Assembly (NCBI GenBank): GCA_964534515.1 | Contig: CAZHPW010000006.1 | Coordinates: 1 to 41,443 of the forward strand | Length of the DNA stretch: 41,443 bases | Direction of reading: 5' to 3' | Source of the DNA: UBA6115 sp964534515 | Lineage (GTDB): Bacteria > Bacillota > Clostridia > Christensenellales > Aristaeellaceae | Part shown: piece after piece, positions 23,324-31,701 of the stretch | How positions within the stretch are numbered: the first letter of the stretch is position 1 | Layout: each line of letters begins with the position of its first letter | The notes under the pieces: model-generated | The model's database searches: none | Told to the model about the DNA's origin: nothing | The model's input: only the letters and a program-made list of their open reading frames with translations | Made by a program: the position numbers and the translations under genes

Positions 23324-23743
23324 ATGGAAGCAAGGAAGACGTACAACACCTGGCAGCGGAATGCCGTGATGGCTTGTTTTTCAAACCAGCCTCAGCGCAG
23401 CATGACCGCTCAGCAGGTCTGTGAACAGCTGGCGAATGAGGGCTCAACCATTGGCCGCACCACCATCTACCGCACCATCGCGCGGCTGGTGGAAGAAGGC
23501 TTGCTTTTCCGCGTCAATGAGTCCAGCCCCGCCACCACCGCCCGCTACCAGCACAGGGGCCAGTTCCCCAGGAACATCTCCGTGCGGTGCAACCAGTGCG
23601 GCTTTATCGCGGCCTTGACCTGTGAGGCGGTGAGCCAATTTGAAGAACACCTCTATGTGGACCACGGCTTTATGCTGATGGAAAACGAATGCATCCTCCC
23701 AGGCCTCTGCAGCACCTGCCGTCAGGCCGCCAAACGCTCATAA
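23324..23743 (+). CDS. Fur family transcriptional regulator, probable Zur
   Basis: A metal-dependent repressor of the Fur/Zur/PerR family, 139 aa. The winged helix covers residues 8-65, with the recognition region GRTTIYRTIARLVEEGLL. The dimerisation half has two CxxC pairs (Cys 89, 92 and 129, 132) that form the structural zinc site. His 77, 109 and 114 are candidates for the regulatory site. It leads an operon with a binding protein carrying a His-rich loop, an ATPase and a permease, so zinc sensing is the best inference. GGAGG precedes the ATG. Fur or PerR is less likely from context. Confidence 0.85.
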   Translation: MEARKTYNTWQRNAVMACFSNQPQRSMTAQQVCEQLANEGSTIGRTTIYRTIARLVEEGLLFRVNESSPATTARYQHRGQFPRNISVRCNQCGFIAALTCEAVSQFEEHLYVDHGFMLMENECILPGLCSTCRQAAKRS

Positions 23744-23761
23744 AGCGCAGGAAGCGCTTTG
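23743..23761 (+). other. Small hairpin between the regulator and binding-protein genes
   Basis: AAAGCGC and GCGCTTT form a 7-bp perfect stem with a 5-nt loop at the end of the Fur-family gene. There is no T run, so it is not a usual terminator. It might set relative mRNA levels or stability. Confidence 0.35.
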
Positions 23762-23778
23762 TATAAGGAAAGGACACC

Positions 23779-24762
23779 ATGAAAAAATTACTCGTCACCC
23801 TGCTTCTGCTTGCCCTCCTCTTCAGCCCCTCCACCTTCTCAAAGGCCGAGGATAAACTGGACATCATCGCATTGAACTTTGCCGCCTTTGATTTCGCGCG
23901 CCAGATGGCGGGCGAGCGGGCTGATGTGACCCTGCTGCTGCCCCCGGGTGTTGACGCGCACAGCTATGAGCCCTCCCCCAAGGACCTGATTGCCATTCAA
24001 AACGCGGACATGCTGGTTTACAACGGCGGCATCGGCGAAAACTGGGTGACCAATCTATTAAAAACCATGGGTGCGGACGCGCCTGAAGCCATCGCGATGA
24101 TGAGCGTGGTGGATACAGTGGTTGAGGAACTCGTGGAAGGCATGGAGGATGTTCCCCACGCGCACGACCACGATGACCACGATGAGCATGATGACCACGA
24201 CGACCACGACGACCACGACGACCACGAGGAGCGCGAGCTGGACGAGCATGTCTGGACCACGCCTGACAACGCGGAAGACATCACCGAGGCCATCAAGAAC
24301 CTGCTGGTAAAAATTGACCCCGCCGGAAAGGACATGTACGAGGCGAACTATCTGACTTACGAAGCCCAGCTGGAAGAGTTGGATGAGCAGTTTGAACAGG
24401 TTGTGGAAACCGCCAAGCGCCGCACCATCGTCCTGGGCGACCGTTTTCCGATGCGCTACTTCACCATGGAATATGACCTGGACTACTATGCCGCCTTCCC
24501 CGGCTGCAGCGTGCAGAGCGAGCCCAGCGCCAAGACCATCGCCTTTTTGATGGACACCATCAAGGACAGCCAGATTCCGGTTGTATTCTATACCGAGTTC
24601 TCAAGCCGCAAGGCCGCCGACCTCATCGCGCTGGAAACCGGCAGCAAGCCCCTGATGCTGCACTCCGCCCACAACGTCACCCAAGAAGAGATGGAAAACG
24701 GCATCACCTACCTGTCCATCATGCGCGACAACCTTGAAAACCTCAAGGAGGCCTTGAATTAA
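23779..24762 (+). CDS. znuA: Zinc ABC transporter substrate-binding protein
   Basis: A cluster A-I metal-binding protein of the ZnuA/AdcA type that captures zinc outside the cell. It has a signal peptide (LLVTLLLLALLFSPSTFS), then GVDAHSYEPSP with His 61 and DEHVWTTP with His 157 as metal ligands. Between them residues 127-149 hold nine His spaced by Asp, the acidic His-rich loop typical of zinc importers. The usual third ligand HxAFGY region reads GDRFPMRYF here. No lipobox cysteine follows the signal peptide, which is odd for a Gram-positive binding protein. It is the second gene of the zinc operon; its stop overlaps the ATPase start by 1 nt. Confidence 0.92.
   Translation: MKKLLVTLLLLALLFSPSTFSKAEDKLDIIALNFAAFDFARQMAGERADVTLLLPPGVDAHSYEPSPKDLIAIQNADMLVYNGGIGENWVTNLLKTMGADAPEAIAMMSVVDTVVEELVEGMEDVPHAHDHDDHDEHDDHDDHDDHDDHEERELDEHVWTTPDNAEDITEAIKNLLVKIDPAGKDMYEANYLTYEAQLEELDEQFEQVVETAKRRTIVLGDRFPMRYFTMEYDLDYYAAFPGCSVQSEPSAKTIAFLMDTIKDSQIPVVFYTEFSSRKAADLIALETGSKPLMLHSAHNVTQEEMENGITYLSIMRDNLENLKEALN
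24193..24228 (+). repeat. Four tandem 9-bp repeats in the His-rich loop
   Basis: Four copies in a row of gaccacgac (the last differs in one base), coding Asp-His-Asp units. Copy number could change by slippage and alter loop length. Confidence 0.9.
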
Positions 24763-25463
24763 TGCCATTGATTTCGGTCAAGGACGCCGCTTTTGCCTAT
24801 GACAGGCAGATTGTGCTGTCCAAGGTCAGCTTTGACGTCAACCCCGGCGACTACCTGTGTGTCGTCGGGGAAAATGGTTCCGGCAAGTCCACACTGATGA
24901 AGGGCTTGCTTCGTTTGGTAAAGCCCGTCAAAGGCAGCATCACGCTGTCTGACGGGCTGACCCAGGACGAGATTGGCTACCTGCCCCAGCAAAACCTGAC
25001 CCAGCGGGATTTCCCGGCTTCCGTGAAGGAAGTGGTGGAGTCCGGCATAAGGAGCAGGCGGCTTTTCCTCAACAAGGAAGACAAGGAGCGCGCGGAGGCG
25101 ATGATGGACCTGATGGAAATCAGCCCGCTCAAGCACCGCAGCTTTATGGAGCTCTCCGGCGGCCAGCGCCAGCGCGTCCTCTTGGCGCGCGCGCTGTGCG
25201 CGACACGGAAGCTTTTGCTGTTGGATGAACCCACAGCCGGCCTTGACCCGGTGGTTGCCCGGGAACTGTACAAGACCATTGAAAAAATCAACAAAGAAAA
25301 CAACATCGCCATCATCATGATTACCCATGATGTGCATACGGCGGCGCTGTACGCCACCCACATGCTGCACCTGCAGCAGACCCCGCTGTTTTACGGGAAG
25401 CCGGATGAGTACCTCAACACCTACCACGGGCAATGCTTCGCCGGAGGTGTCTGCTGTGTTTGA
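24762..25463 (+). CDS. znuC: Zinc ABC transporter ATP-binding protein
   Basis: The ATPase of the zinc importer, 233 aa. Walker A is GENGSGKST near residue 36. The Q-loop lies at LPQQNL, the signature is LSGGQRQRVLLARAL, Walker B is LLLLDEPTAGLD, and the H-loop is MITHDV. Its start shares one base with the upstream stop (TAATG) and its end overlaps the permease start by 8 nt, so the whole operon is translationally coupled. The ZnuC assignment comes from neighbours; the protein itself only shows the metal-importer ATPase type. Confidence 0.94.
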   Translation: MPLISVKDAAFAYDRQIVLSKVSFDVNPGDYLCVVGENGSGKSTLMKGLLRLVKPVKGSITLSDGLTQDEIGYLPQQNLTQRDFPASVKEVVESGIRSRRLFLNKEDKERAEAMMDLMEISPLKHRSFMELSGGQRQRVLLARALCATRKLLLLDEPTAGLDPVVARELYKTIEKINKENNIAIIMITHDVHTAALYATHMLHLQQTPLFYGKPDEYLNTYHGQCFAGGVCCV

Positions 25464-26277
25464 GCTGCTATCTGAAATGATGTCCTATTCCTTTATCCAG
25501 CGGGCGATGATCGTCGGCCTCATCGTCTCCCTGGCGGCCGCCCTTTTGGGCGTGAGCCTGGTTTTGAAGCGCTACTCCATGATAGGCGATGGCCTATCCC
25601 ACGTGGGCTTTGGCGCGCTGGCCATCGCGATGGCCCTGGGCTGGGCGCCTTTGGCCTTCACCATCCCGGTGGTGGTGGTGGCAGCGCTTTTGCTGCTGCG
25701 CTTAAGCGAAACCAGCAAAATTAAGGGCGACGCCGCAATCGGCATGATTGCGACCGCGGCCCTGGCCATCGGCGTGACCGTCATCTCCCTCTCCCGCTCC
25801 GCCAACGCGGATGTGTCCAGCTACCTGTTTGGCAGCATCCTGGTGATGTCCAAGGAAGATGTCACGCTGAGCCTGATTTTAGGCGGGTCGGTACTCATCC
25901 TCTTTGTGCTGTTTTACAGGCGGATATTTACGGTCACCTTTGACGAGGCCTTTGCCCGCGCCACCGGCCTCAACGCCGGGCTGTACAACACCTTAATCGC
26001 GGTATTGACCGCGGTTACCATTGTGCTGGGCATGCGCTTAATGGGCGCGATGCTGATTTCCTCCCTGGTCATCTTCCCGGCGCTGACCGCGATGCGCCTG
26101 TTCAAACGCTTTTTGACCGTCACCCTGGCCGCGGCCATCATCAGCCTGGGCAGTTTCTTCATCGGCATCATCCTGTCCTACCTGTTCTCCACCCCGGCCG
26201 GCGCCAGCGTGGTGCTGGTAAACGCGCTGTTTTTCCTCATTTTCTCGCTGATTGCCAGGGTCAAGAACAACGGCTGA
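25456..26277 (+). CDS. znuB: Zinc ABC transporter permease
   Basis: The membrane subunit of the zinc importer (ABC-3 family), about 273 aa with 8 or so hydrophobic helices. Family marks are SLVLKRYSMIGDGLSHVGFGALA near the N-terminus and MRLMGAMLISSLVIFPALTAMRL toward the C-terminus. The frame opens earlier (25327) inside znuC, but a GTG at 25456 follows GGAGG at 7 nt and starts the protein just before the first helix. It is the last gene of the operon. No clear terminator separates it from uvrA, which has its own promoter. Confidence 0.93.
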   Translation: MFELLSEMMSYSFIQRAMIVGLIVSLAAALLGVSLVLKRYSMIGDGLSHVGFGALAIAMALGWAPLAFTIPVVVVAALLLLRLSETSKIKGDAAIGMIATAALAIGVTVISLSRSANADVSSYLFGSILVMSKEDVTLSLILGGSVLILFVLFYRRIFTVTFDEAFARATGLNAGLYNTLIAVLTAVTIVLGMRLMGAMLISSLVIFPALTAMRLFKRFLTVTLAAAIISLGSFFIGIILSYLFSTPAGASVVLVNALFFLIFSLIARVKNNG

Positions 26278-26294
26278 GGAAGCGCGCCGGATTC

Positions 26295-26323
26295 TTGTAA
26301 AATGAGAACAAATGTGCTAATCT
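26295..26323 (+). promoter_or_regulatory. Promoter of uvrA with a candidate LexA (SOS) box
   Basis: TTGTAA (26295-26300), a 17-nt spacer and TAATCT (26318-26323), with TGC before the -10. In the spacer AGAACAAATGTGCT (26305-26318) matches 11 of 14 positions of the Gram-positive LexA/DinR box CGAACRNRYGTTYC. uvrA is a known SOS gene in Bacillus. Confidence 0.55.
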
Positions 26324-26361
26324 TTTCTGACTGAAACTTTGAGGAGACACTTGGCACGAAG

Positions 26362-29190
26362 ATGAAGGATTCCCTGATTATTAAAGGCGCCCGGGAGCAC
26401 AACCTGAAGAATGTGGACCTGGAGTTGCCGCGCAATCAACTGATTGTTTTTACAGGCTTGTCGGGTTCCGGCAAGTCCTCTTTGGCTTTTGACACCATTT
26501 ACGCCGAGGGGCAGAGGCGGTATGTGGAAAGCATGTCCAGCTATGCCCGCCAGTTCCTGGGGCAGATGGAAAAGCCTGATGTGGACTATATCGAGGGCTT
26601 GTCCCCCGCCATTTCCATTGACCAGAAGACCTCCGGACACAACCCCCGCTCCACCGTGGGCACGGTCACTGAAATCCACGACTACTTAAGGCTGCTGTAC
26701 GCCCGCATTGGCGTGCCCCACTGCCCCCACTGCGGCAAGGAAATTGTGCAGCAGACCGTGGACCAGATGATTGACAGCATTGAGCAATTGCCCACTGAGT
26801 CCAGGATTTTGCTCCTCTCCCCCGTGGTGCGTCAGAGAAAAGGCGAGCACACCAAACTGCTGGAGGACGCGCAGAAAGCCGGCTTTGTGCGCGTGCTGAT
26901 TGACGGGGAGCAGTATGAGCTGGATGAGACCCCGGCGCTTGACAAGAAAAAGAAGCACGACATCGACCTGGTGGTGGACCGGCTGATTATCAAACCGGAC
27001 ATGAGAAGCCGCCTGGCTGACTCGGTGGAGACCGCGCTGCGGGAATCCGGCGGCCTCATGGCCATTTTGGACCTGGGAACCAAGGAGCGCACCCTGTTTT
27101 CCCAGAACTACGCCTGTCCGGACTGCGGCATCAGCATTGAGGAATTAAGCCCCCGGATGTTCTCCTTCAACTCGCCCTTTGGCGCCTGCCCCGAGTGCGC
27201 GGGCCTGGGCGTGATGCGCAACATCCCGGCTGACCTGGTGCTGCCTGACCGCAACAAGTCACTAAACCAAGGCGCCGTCAACGCCATGGGCTGGAACAGC
27301 TCCGGGGATGAAAACTCCACCGCGCACATGATGTTTGTGGGCTTGAGTGAAAAATACAAGTTCAGCATGGACACCCCGATTAAGGACCTGCCGGACAAAA
27401 TTGTGGACGTCATCCTATATGGCAGCAAGGGCCTGAAAATACCGGTCAAGTTCCAGAACATCACGGGCTCGGGCACCTACAACATCAATTACGAGGGCAT
27501 CATCCCGACCCTCCTGCGCCGATATCGGGAAAGCAGCAGCGAATCCGCCAAGGCGATGTATGAAAGCTTCATGCGCGAGGAGCCCTGCCCGATGTGCCAG
27601 GGCAAGCGCTTAAAGCCCGAAGCCCTGGCAGTCACCATCAACGACTTAAACCTGGCGGACTTAAGCGCCATGAACCTGACGGATACCCAGCGGTTTTTGG
27701 AAGGCCTGCGCCTGGGCACCACCCAGGCCATCATCGCCGAGCAGATTATCAAGGAACTGCGCGCCAGGCTCAGCTTCCTGCGCGATGTGGGCCTGGAGTA
27801 CTTAAGCCTGTCCCGCGCGGCTGCCACCCTTTCAGGCGGCGAGTCCCAGCGCATCCGCCTGGCCACGCAGATTGGTTCGGGCCTGGTGGGCGTTTTGTAC
27901 ATCCTGGATGAGCCGTCCATCGGCCTTCACCAGAAGGACAACGCCCGGCTGCTGGGCACGCTCAAGCGGCTCAAGGACCTGGGCAACACCTTGATTGTGG
28001 TAGAGCATGACGAGGAAACGCTCAGAAGTGCGGACTATGTTGTGGACATCGGCCCCGGCGCCGGGGTCAACGGCGGCCGCATTGTGGCTCAGGGCAATTT
28101 GGATGACTTGATGAAGAGCCCTGAGTCCATCACCGGCGCTTACCTGGCCGGGCGCAAGGTCATCGCCTTGCCCAAAAAGCGCAGGGAACCCAAGGGGTAT
28201 TTGAAGGTGCTCGGCGCGAAGGCCAACAACTTAAAGAACCTGGATGTGAGTTTCCCGCTGGGCGTTTTGTGCGCGGTGTCCGGCGTGTCCGGCAGCGGCA
28301 AAAGCAGCCTGGTCAACCAAATCCTTTACAAGGCGCTGGCGCGGGACTTGAACCCCGCGTCCACCCAGCCCGGGCCACATGAGCGGATTGAAGGCCTGGA
28401 GCAGCTGGACAAGATTATCTCCATTGACCAATCCCCCATCGGCCGCACGCCCAGGAGCAACCCTGCCACCTACACAGGCGTCTTTGACCTGATTCGCAAG
28501 GTGTTCGCCCAGACCAATGAGGCCAAGAGCCGAGGGTACAAGGAAAACCGCTTCTCCTTCAACGTGAAGGGCGGGCGGTGCGAGGCCTGCACGGGCGATG
28601 GCGTATTGAAGATTGAAATGCACTTCCTGGCCGACCTCTATGTGCCCTGCGAGGTTTGCAAGGGCAAGCGTTACAGCCAGGAGACTCTGCAGGTGCACTA
28701 CCGGGGCAAGTCCATTTCCGACGTACTGGAAATGACAGTGGATGAGGCGCTGGAGTTCTTCACCCATCACAACGGCATCCGTACCAAAATCAAGACCCTG
28801 CACGATGTGGGCCTGGGCTATATCAAATTGGGCCAGCCTTCCACTACGCTGTCGGGCGGCGAAGCCCAGCGCGTGAAGCTGGCGACGGAACTCAGCCGCA
28901 AGGCGACCGGGAAGACCCTGGTGCTGTTGGATGAGCCCACAACCGGGCTGCACATTGATGACGTAAGCCGCTTAATTACCGTTTTGCAGCGGTTGACTGA
29001 CGCGGGAAACACAGTGCTGGTGATTGAGCACAACCTGGACGTGCTCAAAACCGCCGACTACATCATCGACCTGGGTCCGGACGGCGGTGACCGCGGCGGC
29101 ATGATTGTCGCCCAGGGAACACCGGAGGAGGTTGCCAGAACGCAGGGCAGCTACACCGGGGAATACTTAAGAAAGGCGGGAATTCACTGA
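26362..29190 (+). CDS. uvrA: Excinuclease ABC subunit A
   Basis: The damage-sensing ATPase of nucleotide excision repair, 942 aa, full length. It has two ABC modules: Walker A GLSGSGKSS near residue 32 and GVSGSGKSS near 640, with signatures LSGGESQR near 489 and LSGGEAQR near 830. Zinc fingers are seen as CPHCG, CPDCG with CPECAG, and CEACTGDG with CEVCKG. The ATG at 26362 begins MKDSLIIKGAREHNLKN, the normal N-terminus, but the GAGGAG is 15 nt upstream, so initiation looks weak. The stop overlaps the next gene by 1 nt. UvrB and UvrC are not in the window, though Mfd, which recruits UvrA, is. Confidence 0.98.
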   Translation: MKDSLIIKGAREHNLKNVDLELPRNQLIVFTGLSGSGKSSLAFDTIYAEGQRRYVESMSSYARQFLGQMEKPDVDYIEGLSPAISIDQKTSGHNPRSTVGTVTEIHDYLRLLYARIGVPHCPHCGKEIVQQTVDQMIDSIEQLPTESRILLLSPVVRQRKGEHTKLLEDAQKAGFVRVLIDGEQYELDETPALDKKKKHDIDLVVDRLIIKPDMRSRLADSVETALRESGGLMAILDLGTKERTLFSQNYACPDCGISIEELSPRMFSFNSPFGACPECAGLGVMRNIPADLVLPDRNKSLNQGAVNAMGWNSSGDENSTAHMMFVGLSEKYKFSMDTPIKDLPDKIVDVILYGSKGLKIPVKFQNITGSGTYNINYEGIIPTLLRRYRESSSESAKAMYESFMREEPCPMCQGKRLKPEALAVTINDLNLADLSAMNLTDTQRFLEGLRLGTTQAIIAEQIIKELRARLSFLRDVGLEYLSLSRAAATLSGGESQRIRLATQIGSGLVGVLYILDEPSIGLHQKDNARLLGTLKRLKDLGNTLIVVEHDEETLRSADYVVDIGPGAGVNGGRIVAQGNLDDLMKSPESITGAYLAGRKVIALPKKRREPKGYLKVLGAKANNLKNLDVSFPLGVLCAVSGVSGSGKSSLVNQILYKALARDLNPASTQPGPHERIEGLEQLDKIISIDQSPIGRTPRSNPATYTGVFDLIRKVFAQTNEAKSRGYKENRFSFNVKGGRCEACTGDGVLKIEMHFLADLYVPCEVCKGKRYSQETLQVHYRGKSISDVLEMTVDEALEFFTHHNGIRTKIKTLHDVGLGYIKLGQPSTTLSGGEAQRVKLATELSRKATGKTLVLLDEPTTGLHIDDVSRLITVLQRLTDAGNTVLVIEHNLDVLKTADYIIDLGPDGGDRGGMIVAQGTPEEVARTQGSYTGEYLRKAGIH

Positions 29191-29390
29191 TGCGCTGCGC
29201 CTGCCCCAACTGCGGTGACCTGATGCCCCAGGCAACGGACGCGTCCAAATGCGTCTGCCCCTACTGCGGCCACAGCTGCGACGCCTGCCTGGGCGGCACC
29301 AGCCAGCCGCTGAGCCTTGAGAAGATAAAGGAACTCGCCCTTCACATGGATTTTGGGGCGGAAGACCCAAAAAACACCCCTGAAGGATAA
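29190..29390 (+). CDS. Small zinc-ribbon protein coupled to uvrA
   Basis: A 66-aa protein I do not recognise. Cysteines occur as CACPNC, CVCPYCGHSCDAC, enough for one or two zinc ribbons in the first 35 residues; the rest is a short amphipathic helix and a polar tail. The ATG shares its A with the uvrA stop (TGATG), so translation is coupled. A hairpin terminator follows. A link to repair is inferred from coupling alone. Confidence 0.7.
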   Translation: MRCACPNCGDLMPQATDASKCVCPYCGHSCDACLGGTSQPLSLEKIKELALHMDFGAEDPKNTPEG

Positions 29391-29407
29391 GCAAAACCAA
29401 AAATGTG

Positions 29408-29440
29408 GACGCCGCACACCTTGAAGGAGCGGCGTCTTTT
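29408..29440 (+). terminator. Terminator after uvrA and the zinc-ribbon gene
   Basis: An 8-bp stem GACGCCGC / GCGGCGTC with a 13-nt loop, then TTTTCGTT. The loop carries the -35 of the next promoter. Confidence 0.65.
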
Positions 29441-29449
29441 CGTTATACT
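29421..29449 (+). promoter_or_regulatory. Promoter of the seven-gene operon, embedded in a terminator
   Basis: TTGAAG (29421-29426), a 17-nt spacer and TATACT (29444-29449), 27 nt before the ATG at 29477. The -35 lies in the loop of the preceding terminator hairpin. Confidence 0.6.
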
Positions 29450-29476
29450 GTCAAAGGTTCCATATGGAGGTGTATC

Positions 29477-30394
29477 ATGCAACAAACTGCCCGGAAGCCG
29501 CATCAGCTGGCGTGGCGGACATATACAGAAAACCTGGTTCCGGTTCTGGCGCTTATGGCTGTTCAGATACTCGTTCGTGTCATAGCGTTTGCGCCGTTTA
29601 TCGCGGCATTCGTGACAGGCAAATTCCTGTCCTTTAACCCCGAGCACGCCCTGGCCTATGGCCTGGTGTTCTCCCTGCCGCTGTACGCGCTCATCGTCAT
29701 GCCCTTCCGTTTCCAGGCCAAGGCGCGCATGGCGCAGCTGTACGGGCTTGATTACGACAGCCGCATCAACTTTGGCAATTTCGCGCGCTGGCTGATAGCG
29801 GCCATGGTGCGCCTGGCGATTGTGCTGCCGGCGCTGTTGCCCCTGTTTGCCTTTTCCTATCTATTTTATTATTACATGCGCGTGCCGGGCTTCAACGAGT
29901 CCCTGCTGTTCATCCACCAGATCGGAGCGGTTCTGGGCGGCACCTATCCCATGGGCATTCTTATAATCGGTCTCATCGGCATCCTGAGCCTGCTCTTGGC
30001 CGCCTGGGGCTGGCTTCGCGGGCTGGCCTTTGAGCACCAGGATGTGCTTTTTCAGGGCATTGCCGTATCATTAAAGAAAGCCAACCTGCGCTTTAGGAAA
30101 CAGAAAAAGGTCTTGTTTCAAACGGTGCGCAAAAACAAGCTGCTCTTTCTGCCGGCCCTCCTGGGCGTCTTGGCGGTATTGGTGGTTCAGGTGTTGAACA
30201 TGCCCTTAATGGGCAGCCTGGTGTATGACTTTTTAATCGCGGTGAGCGTATTTCTGACGATGAATTTCCCGCAGGGTACGCTGTTTATCCTGCTGGTGGT
30301 GCTTTTGGTGCTGTGGCTGCCCGTGCTGCCGCTGCGCAAGCTGGCCTTGTCCGCCGTACTAAATGAGGAGCCGGAACACAGCCGTGAGGCTTGA
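29477..30394 (+). CDS. Multi-span membrane protein, unknown function
   Basis: A 305-aa membrane protein I do not recognise. It has about six hydrophobic segments: LVPVLALMAVQILVRVIAFA, ALAYGLVFSLPLYALIVM, the AMVRLAIVLPALLPLFAF region, GILIIGLIGILSLLLAA, LLFLPALLGVLAVLVVQVL and TLFILLVVLLVLWLPVLPL. The loops are basic and face the cytoplasm. The frame opens earlier at 29405, but GGAGG lies 6 nt before the ATG at 29477. It is the first gene of the operon that runs to 35572, and its end overlaps the pseudouridine synthase. Confidence 0.8.
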   Translation: MQQTARKPHQLAWRTYTENLVPVLALMAVQILVRVIAFAPFIAAFVTGKFLSFNPEHALAYGLVFSLPLYALIVMPFRFQAKARMAQLYGLDYDSRINFGNFARWLIAAMVRLAIVLPALLPLFAFSYLFYYYMRVPGFNESLLFIHQIGAVLGGTYPMGILIIGLIGILSLLLAAWGWLRGLAFEHQDVLFQGIAVSLKKANLRFRKQKKVLFQTVRKNKLLFLPALLGVLAVLVVQVLNMPLMGSLVYDFLIAVSVFLTMNFPQGTLFILLVVLLVLWLPVLPLRKLALSAVLNEEPEHSREA

Positions 30395-31103
30395 CAAACT
30401 GCTGTCCAATCAGACCGAACTCAGCCGCAGCCAGGCCAAGGACGCCTTGAAAACGGGTCGGGTCAGCGTGAACGGGATGACGGTCAAGGCTGCGGACACC
30501 CAGGTTGATGAGCGGGATGAGGTTTGCTTAGACGGCAAGCCATTGTCCCAGAAGACCGCGTTTCACCTGATGCTCAACAAGCCCGCCGGCCTTTTGACCG
30601 CGGCGAGGGACGCTAGGGCCGCCACGGTCATGGATTTATTGCCCCCCATGGCGCAGAAAATAAAGTGCATGCCCATCGGCCGTCTGGACAAGGACACCGA
30701 GGGCCTGCTGCTGTTTACAACAGACGGCGAACTGGCGCACAGGCTGCTCTCTCCCAAAAGAGAGATTGAAAAGACCTATGAGGCAAGGGTTACAGGCCGC
30801 TTGACAGAGAAAGACGCGCAGGCCTTTGAGCGCGGCATTGAGCTCAGCGATTTTACCGCCCTGCCGGCCAGGATGGACATCCTATGGGCCAATGAGCAAG
30901 AGAGCCTGGCGCTTGCCATGGTGCATGAAGGCAAATTTCATCAGGTCAAGCGGATGTTCTTAAGCGTCGGCCATGAGGTGACCGCGCTGAAGCGGTTAAA
31001 GTTCGGGCCGATCAGCTTGGACGAAACCCTGAAGGCCGGGGAATGGCGGGAGCTGAAAGAAGAAGAAATCCGCCTGCTGAAGGAGGCTGTCAAACTTGGC
31101 TGA
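30384..31103 (+). CDS. RsuA/RluB-type pseudouridine synthase
   Basis: Converts a uridine in rRNA to pseudouridine. An N-terminal S4 RNA-binding domain (VRLDKLLSNQTELSRSQAKDAL) is followed by the catalytic core. Catalytic motif II is GRLDKDTEGLLLFTTDGELAHRLL with the nucleophile Asp, and HEGKFHQVKRMFLSVGHEV is the conserved C-terminal block. I start it at GTG 30384, since the family begins at this VRLDK-like sequence. An ATG at 30363 adds seven residues and has no better ribosome site. It overlaps the upstream gene by 11 nt and the downstream methyltransferase by 8 nt. The target position in rRNA cannot be told. Confidence 0.9.
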   Translation: MRLDKLLSNQTELSRSQAKDALKTGRVSVNGMTVKAADTQVDERDEVCLDGKPLSQKTAFHLMLNKPAGLLTAARDARAATVMDLLPPMAQKIKCMPIGRLDKDTEGLLLFTTDGELAHRLLSPKREIEKTYEARVTGRLTEKDAQAFERGIELSDFTALPARMDILWANEQESLALAMVHEGKFHQVKRMFLSVGHEVTALKRLKFGPISLDETLKAGEWRELKEEEIRLLKEAVKLG

Positions 31104-31701
31104 GCAGTATTTTGAGGCCAACCCGGAATCTGGTCACGACATCAAGAGCATCTCTGTTGCCTTTTCAGACAGGGAGTTTACCTTTAAAACCGACGCCGGG
31201 GTGTTCTCCAAGGATGGCCTGGATGAGGGCAGCGAATTGATGCTCACCACCGTGCTGGATGATTTATCTGGCAACGTGCTGGACCTGGGCTGCGGCTGGG
31301 GGCCGGTGGGCACCATCGTGTCCGTGTTGAAGCCGGGCACCGAGGTCACCATGACCGACATCAACAAGCGGGCGGTTGACCTGGCGCAAACAAATGTCAC
31401 GGCCAATCAGGCCAAGGCGCTGGTGTTAAACGGCGACGGCTTTGAGAAGGTCAACGGGCTGTTTGACTGGATATTGTTCAACCCGCCCATCCGCGCGGGC
31501 AAGCAGGTGATTTATAAACTGTTTGAGGACGCCGGGCGCTATTTAAAGCAGGATGGCAGGCTGGTCATTGTTATCCGCAAGCAGCAGGGCGCCCTGTCCG
31601 CGAAAGATTTCCTGGGTCAGATTTATGACGAAGTTGTGCTGTTGAGCCGAAAAAAAGGCTATCATGTATTTTCATGTGGAGGGGGAAAGCATGCTTTATA
31701 A
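31096..31701 (+). CDS. RsmC-like class I SAM methyltransferase
   Basis: A 201-aa small-domain methyltransferase of the RsmC/RlmG type that modifies guanine in rRNA. The N-terminus YFEANPESGHDIKSISVAF is typical. The SAM loop VLDLGCGWGPVG is near residue 58, and the catalytic motif NPPIRAG (FNPPIRAGKQVIYKL) follows. It lacks the N-terminal duplicated domain of long RsmC proteins. The start codon is TTG with AGGAGG 9 nt upstream. It overlaps the pseudouridine synthase by 8 nt and the lyase by 11 nt. Two rRNA-modification genes side by side fit shared expression. Confidence 0.88.
   Translation: MAEQYFEANPESGHDIKSISVAFSDREFTFKTDAGVFSKDGLDEGSELMLTTVLDDLSGNVLDLGCGWGPVGTIVSVLKPGTEVTMTDINKRAVDLAQTNVTANQAKALVLNGDGFEKVNGLFDWILFNPPIRAGKQVIYKLFEDAGRYLKQDGRLVIVIRKQQGALSAKDFLGQIYDEVVLLSRKKGYHVFSCGGGKHAL

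Noticed and set aside
24165..24231. CRISPR-like short repeats
   Set aside because: They are in-frame 9-bp tandem codon repeats inside the zinc-binding protein gene, with no spacers.
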